A DNA stretch of 8,436 bases from Phycisphaerae bacterium. GTDB taxonomy: Bacteria > Planctomycetota > Phycisphaerae > UBA1845 > UTPLA1. Below the pieces are notes generated by a model that did no database searches, was not told the DNA's origin, and saw only the letters and a list, made by a program, of their open reading frames with translations. The position numbers and the translations under genes are program-made. Within the stretch, counting starts at the first letter, position 1, and every line of letters starts with the position of its first letter. Shown one piece after another: positions 5,775 to 8,436 of this stretch. Location of the stretch: NCBI GenBank assembly GCA_016935885.1, contig JAFGQA010000301.1, positions 1-8,436 of the forward strand. Direction: 5' to 3'.

Positions 5775-8242
5775 TCCAGGCGCCATCGGGCCAAGTGGTA
5801 TTCGTTCATGGGGTCCAGGCTGGCGCTGTTTGGGTCGAGCACCACGCCGGTCTCGACGCACTGGCGGAACCACCTTCGTGCTTCATCAATCTGATCGTTC
5901 AGCCGGCATGCCTCGCCAGCATAATAGCAACACTCGCAGACCTCCTCCGGCTTGCGTGGGTCGGCGGAGGCTGCCAACTCCGCTGGCGTGATCTCACCGG
6001 CCAGACATTTGAGAATCCTCTCCAGGCGCCCCCCAGGCGTTACGCCGCGAGGAGCTGCCCTGAGGACCTCCTCTGCCTCCGTGCGGGCGGCCGCCGCCGC
6101 ACCGTCCAGGCGGCCCGCGTCGCTGAGGGCTCGCGCGTGATCTTGAAGAACAAGATACAGCCTCGCGTCCGCGTAGCTCACCTGGCCCCGGAGCGCGCGG
6201 ACTTGACGGTAGTCCGCCGCCGCCTCGTCCGTTCGGCCAACGATCCACAACGGCGTGGCGCGGGCATAGCGTGGCCAGATGTTCTCGGGCCCTTCGATCT
6301 CCGCGGCCTTCGTGTCGTCCTCGATGGCCTTGCCATAGTCCTTCAGGCACAGGTGGGCGGTGCCGCGGAACCGATGGGCCAAACCGTGGCTGGGCGCAAG
6401 CTCCACCGCCTCCGCACATCGTTCCACCGCCTCTGTGTATCTACCCGATCTGATGAGCGCGCGGCCTTGGAATACCGTCCACGTGAGGCGATGCTCCCCA
6501 AGGTGGATCAGTTCCCTCGCCGCTCGCAGCGCGTCGTCAACTCTCCCTTTCTGAAGATAGAGGTGTGCCAGCCGATTCCAGGCCAAGATGTGCGTTCGGT
6601 CGCACTCGACCACCCTCTCTGCGCACTGGATGGCCTTGTTCATGTCCAGTGTCGCAAAGGACCAAAGATACCACGCATCGGGCGTATCGGGCGCGTCACG
6701 CTCTGCCCGCTTCATCAGCTCGTCGGCCTGGGGGTTACCGATAGCAGCGTATATCTCGCTCAACAGGGCGCGGACCTCCCACCGAGAAGGATCCTGGGAA
6801 AGCAGACTTCTCAGCGCGGCCATCACGCGGTCTCTCCAGCCCTCGTCTCCGAGCTGCTCCGCGGCCTTGAAGCGGGCCTGTGCCCAAGCAAGGAAGGCCT
6901 CCGGCAGCTCGGGATACTGGTCAGCGAGGGCCTTCGCGTTCTCGCAGGCAATCTGGACACGCCCACTGTCGCAGTAGTACTGGACGTTCAGGACTTGTCT
7001 GCGGGCCTCGGCCAACTCGCGTGCCCGCCGCTGCTCCAGCGAACGGTTCTTCCACCAGACACCCCCGAAAACCGCGAGTGCCCCGACCACAAGGAGCGCC
7101 GCCGCCAGCGCGATCCACAGCCGGTGCTTGGAGAGCCTCTTGCGAAGCACATAGAAGCTGCTGGGGGGCCGAGCCAGGATCGGCTCGTAGTTCAAGTACC
7201 TGCCGAGGTCCTCGCCCATGTCCCGCGCAGACTGATACCGGCGGGCCCTGTCCTTCTCCAGCGCTTTCAGAATGATTGTCTCAAGCTCCCTATCGACTTG
7301 ACTCGATCGCGAGGACGGAGGCGTGGGCGGTGCTTCCAGTATGCGATCGACGACCTTTGAAGGATGGCCGGTCGTGTCATAGGGCAGCGAACCGGTCAGC
7401 GCCTCGAATAGCATGACGCCCAGCGCATAGACATCGGTACGGGCGTCAATCTCGTCGGGCGTGCCGGCCGCCTGCTCCGGGGACAGATAGCGAAGCGTGC
7501 CAAGGACCTCACCGGGAGAGGATACCGAAGCCGCCAACGTTTCCGTGTCTGCGCGATCGGTCGCCTTGGCCAGACCGAAATCCAGGATGTGGGGCTTGCC
7601 CTCATCGTCAACGATCACATTGCCAGGCTTCAGATCACGGTGTATCACGCCCCCTCGGTGGGCGTGGTCAACAGCTTCACACAGTTCTAGGAACAAGCCA
7701 AGGACGGTTTCGACACCTTGACGTCCTGTGGTCTCGATGTCTCTGCCTTTCGCCAGGTGGCGATCCAGCGTGAGGCCCTCCACGTAGTCCATGGCGTAGT
7801 ACCGCTGCCCCGTGGGGAGCCGGTCGCTCTCCAAGACCCTTACGATGCTCGGGTGCTGAAAGCGGGCGGCCAACTCCACCTCGCGATCGAAGCGCCGCTT
7901 CGCCGAATCCGAGGCAAACCGTCCAGCCAGCATCACCTTCAAGGCGACGCTGCGCTTGGTGCCCTCTTGCAGGGCCTCGTAGACCACGCCCATCCCCCCG
8001 CGCCCGATCTCGCGGATGATCTGGTAGCCCGGAATGGCATCCACCGGCGGCATGGCAGACGCAGACCTGGCGTGGTGGCCGACGACACCGTCGAGCATCT
8101 CGCCCACGCCCGGAACCGAGCCCTCGTCAGAGCCCAACAGGCGGTCGAACTCGCTGCTGTCACCCCGCCATAGCGATTCCAGGGCGATGTCCACGCGGTC
8201 GGCGAAGTCCACCGGTAGTTCGTGCTCAGATGGTGGGTTCAT
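5759..8242 (-). CDS. Membrane-anchored Ser/Thr protein kinase with C-terminal TPR domain
   Basis: Hanks-type kinase, 827 aa from the ATG at 8242. The kinase domain spans about 73-350: Gly loop GRGGMG (80-85), Lys102 in VALKV, Glu121, HRDLKPGN (201-208), DFG (221-223) and SPEQA (254-258); the catalytic residues are intact, so it should be active. A single membrane helix follows (about 376-397), placing the kinase in the cytoplasm and the C-terminal part outside. That part (about 400-827) has several TPR-like helical pairs and a Cys-rich segment near 769-779 (C769, C771, C772, C779). This layout is common among planctomycete kinases. The frame remains open to 8338, but the extra 32 codons cross the repeat at 8260-8290, so ATG 8242 (with a weak GAG-type ribosome site) is preferred. 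The C-terminal ENGE plus stop comes from the heptad repeat. No sigma factor gene is seen within 190 bases upstream. Substrate unknown. Confidence 0.93.
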   Translation of the reverse strand: MNPPSEHELPVDFADRVDIALESLWRGDSSEFDRLLGSDEGSVPGVGEMLDGVVGHHARSASAMPPVDAIPGYQIIREIGRGGMGVVYEALQEGTKRSVALKVMLAGRFASDSAKRRFDREVELAARFQHPSIVRVLESDRLPTGQRYYAMDYVEGLTLDRHLAKGRDIETTGRQGVETVLGLFLELCEAVDHAHRGGVIHRDLKPGNVIVDDEGKPHILDFGLAKATDRADTETLAASVSSPGEVLGTLRYLSPEQAAGTPDEIDARTDVYALGVMLFEALTGSLPYDTTGHPSKVVDRILEAPPTPPSSRSSQVDRELETIILKALEKDRARRYQSARDMGEDLGRYLNYEPILARPPSSFYVLRKRLSKHRLWIALAAALLVVGALAVFGGVWWKNRSLEQRRARELAEARRQVLNVQYYCDSGRVQIACENAKALADQYPELPEAFLAWAQARFKAAEQLGDEGWRDRVMAALRSLLSQDPSRWEVRALLSEIYAAIGNPQADELMKRAERDAPDTPDAWYLWSFATLDMNKAIQCAERVVECDRTHILAWNRLAHLYLQKGRVDDALRAARELIHLGEHRLTWTVFQGRALIRSGRYTEAVERCAEAVELAPSHGLAHRFRGTAHLCLKDYGKAIEDDTKAAEIEGPENIWPRYARATPLWIVGRTDEAAADYRQVRALRGQVSYADARLYLVLQDHARALSDAGRLDGAAAAARTEAEEVLRAAPRGVTPGGRLERILKCLAGEITPAELAASADPRKPEEVCECCYYAGEACRLNDQIDEARRWFRQCVETGVVLDPNSASLDPMNEYHLARWRLEENGE

Positions 8243-8259
8243 CACTCTGCTCGATTTCG

Positions 8260-8290
8260 CTTGATGAGCCACAGGCTTCAGCCCGCGCGG
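8260..8290 (-). repeat. REP-like palindrome, copy 2, upstream of the kinase
   Basis: The reverse complement reads CCGCGCGGGCTGAAGCCTGT and on to GGCTCATC, matching 4789-4819 at 27 of 31 positions. Two changes (C to T) weaken the hairpin: the right half is GCCTGTG where copy 1 has GCCCGCG. It lies about 20 bases upstream of the kinase ATG and so may be part of the leader. Confidence 0.7.
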
Positions 8291-8331
8291 CCCTCCGAAC
8301 GCCCACTGTGCCGACCGCCGAACGACAAGCT

Positions 8332-8436
8332 GGTGCAAGAATCCTTTCTCGCACCGACTCGAACGGGAGTCACTTCCCAGATTCCTCGCAGGATAAGAAT
8401 CCTGTAAGCGCAGGTGCGAGATAGGAATCTCGCACC
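8332..8436. repeat. Cluster of hairpins related to those at the left end of the window
   Basis: Four stems occur in 105 bases. GGTGCAAGAA/TTCTCGCACC (8332-8355, loop TCCT) has one mismatch. GACTC/GAGTC (8356-8371) is short. CAGGAT/ATCCTG (8389-8404, loop AAGA) is perfect. GGTGCGAGAT/ATCTCGCACC (8413-8436, loop AGGA) is a perfect 10-bp stem ending at the window edge. The first and last share the CGAGAA-type core with the hairpins at 31-123, and the loop TCCT equals that at 31-50. The cluster lies 90 or more bases upstream of the kinase start, and the element may continue beyond the window. Confidence 0.7.

Noticed and set aside
5717..7360. A 547-codon open frame on the plus strand.
   Set aside because: It starts inside the heptad repeat (translated as FAIRYSLFAIRYS) and is antisense to the kinase TPR region. 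No motif; shadow frame.

Overview
The window looks like chromosomal DNA of a GC-rich bacterium, most likely a planctomycete (Planctomycetota). The main reasons are a large Ser/Thr kinase with a central membrane helix and a long TPR tail, a BtpA/SgcQ-family barrel protein, a PilZ/GspE-type ATPase pair, long gaps, and many palindromic repeats between genes. This is inference from gene types and style; there is no rRNA or other phylogenetic marker, and no tRNA, CRISPR array, transposase or phage gene was seen.

Layout from left to right. Bases 1-158 hold a cluster of four small perfect hairpins, two of them inside a 39-base-period tandem repeat. A two-gene minus-strand operon follows (2253 down to 159): a PilZ-domain protein, then a GspE/PulE/PilB-type secretion or pilus ATPase whose GTG start lies inside the end of the PilZ gene. 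A gap of about 1 kb (2254-3284) has no convincing gene but carries two compound palindromes, each an outer stem around two inner hairpins. The plus strand then carries rmuC (3285-4628, TTG start), a 243-base gap with two more palindromic repeats, and a BtpA/SgcQ-family gene (4872-5699). A transmembrane Ser/Thr kinase with TPRs (8242 down to 5759) converges on it. The two stop codons lie in opposite arms of a roughly 30-bp hairpin made of heptanucleotide repeats. The right end (8332-8436) carries hairpins of the same family as the left end.

Functionally, the PilZ/ATPase pair suggests a type IV pilus or type II secretion motor linked to c-di-GMP, although the usual c-di-GMP contact residues look degenerate in the ATPase N-terminal domain. 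RmuC (DNA maintenance), the BtpA-like protein and the kinase look like independent housekeeping or signalling genes. No clearly new multi-gene system is visible. The most unusual material is the repeats: the heptad hairpin that supplies both stop codons, the two 'double hairpin inside a stem' elements, and the hairpin family at both ends of the window.
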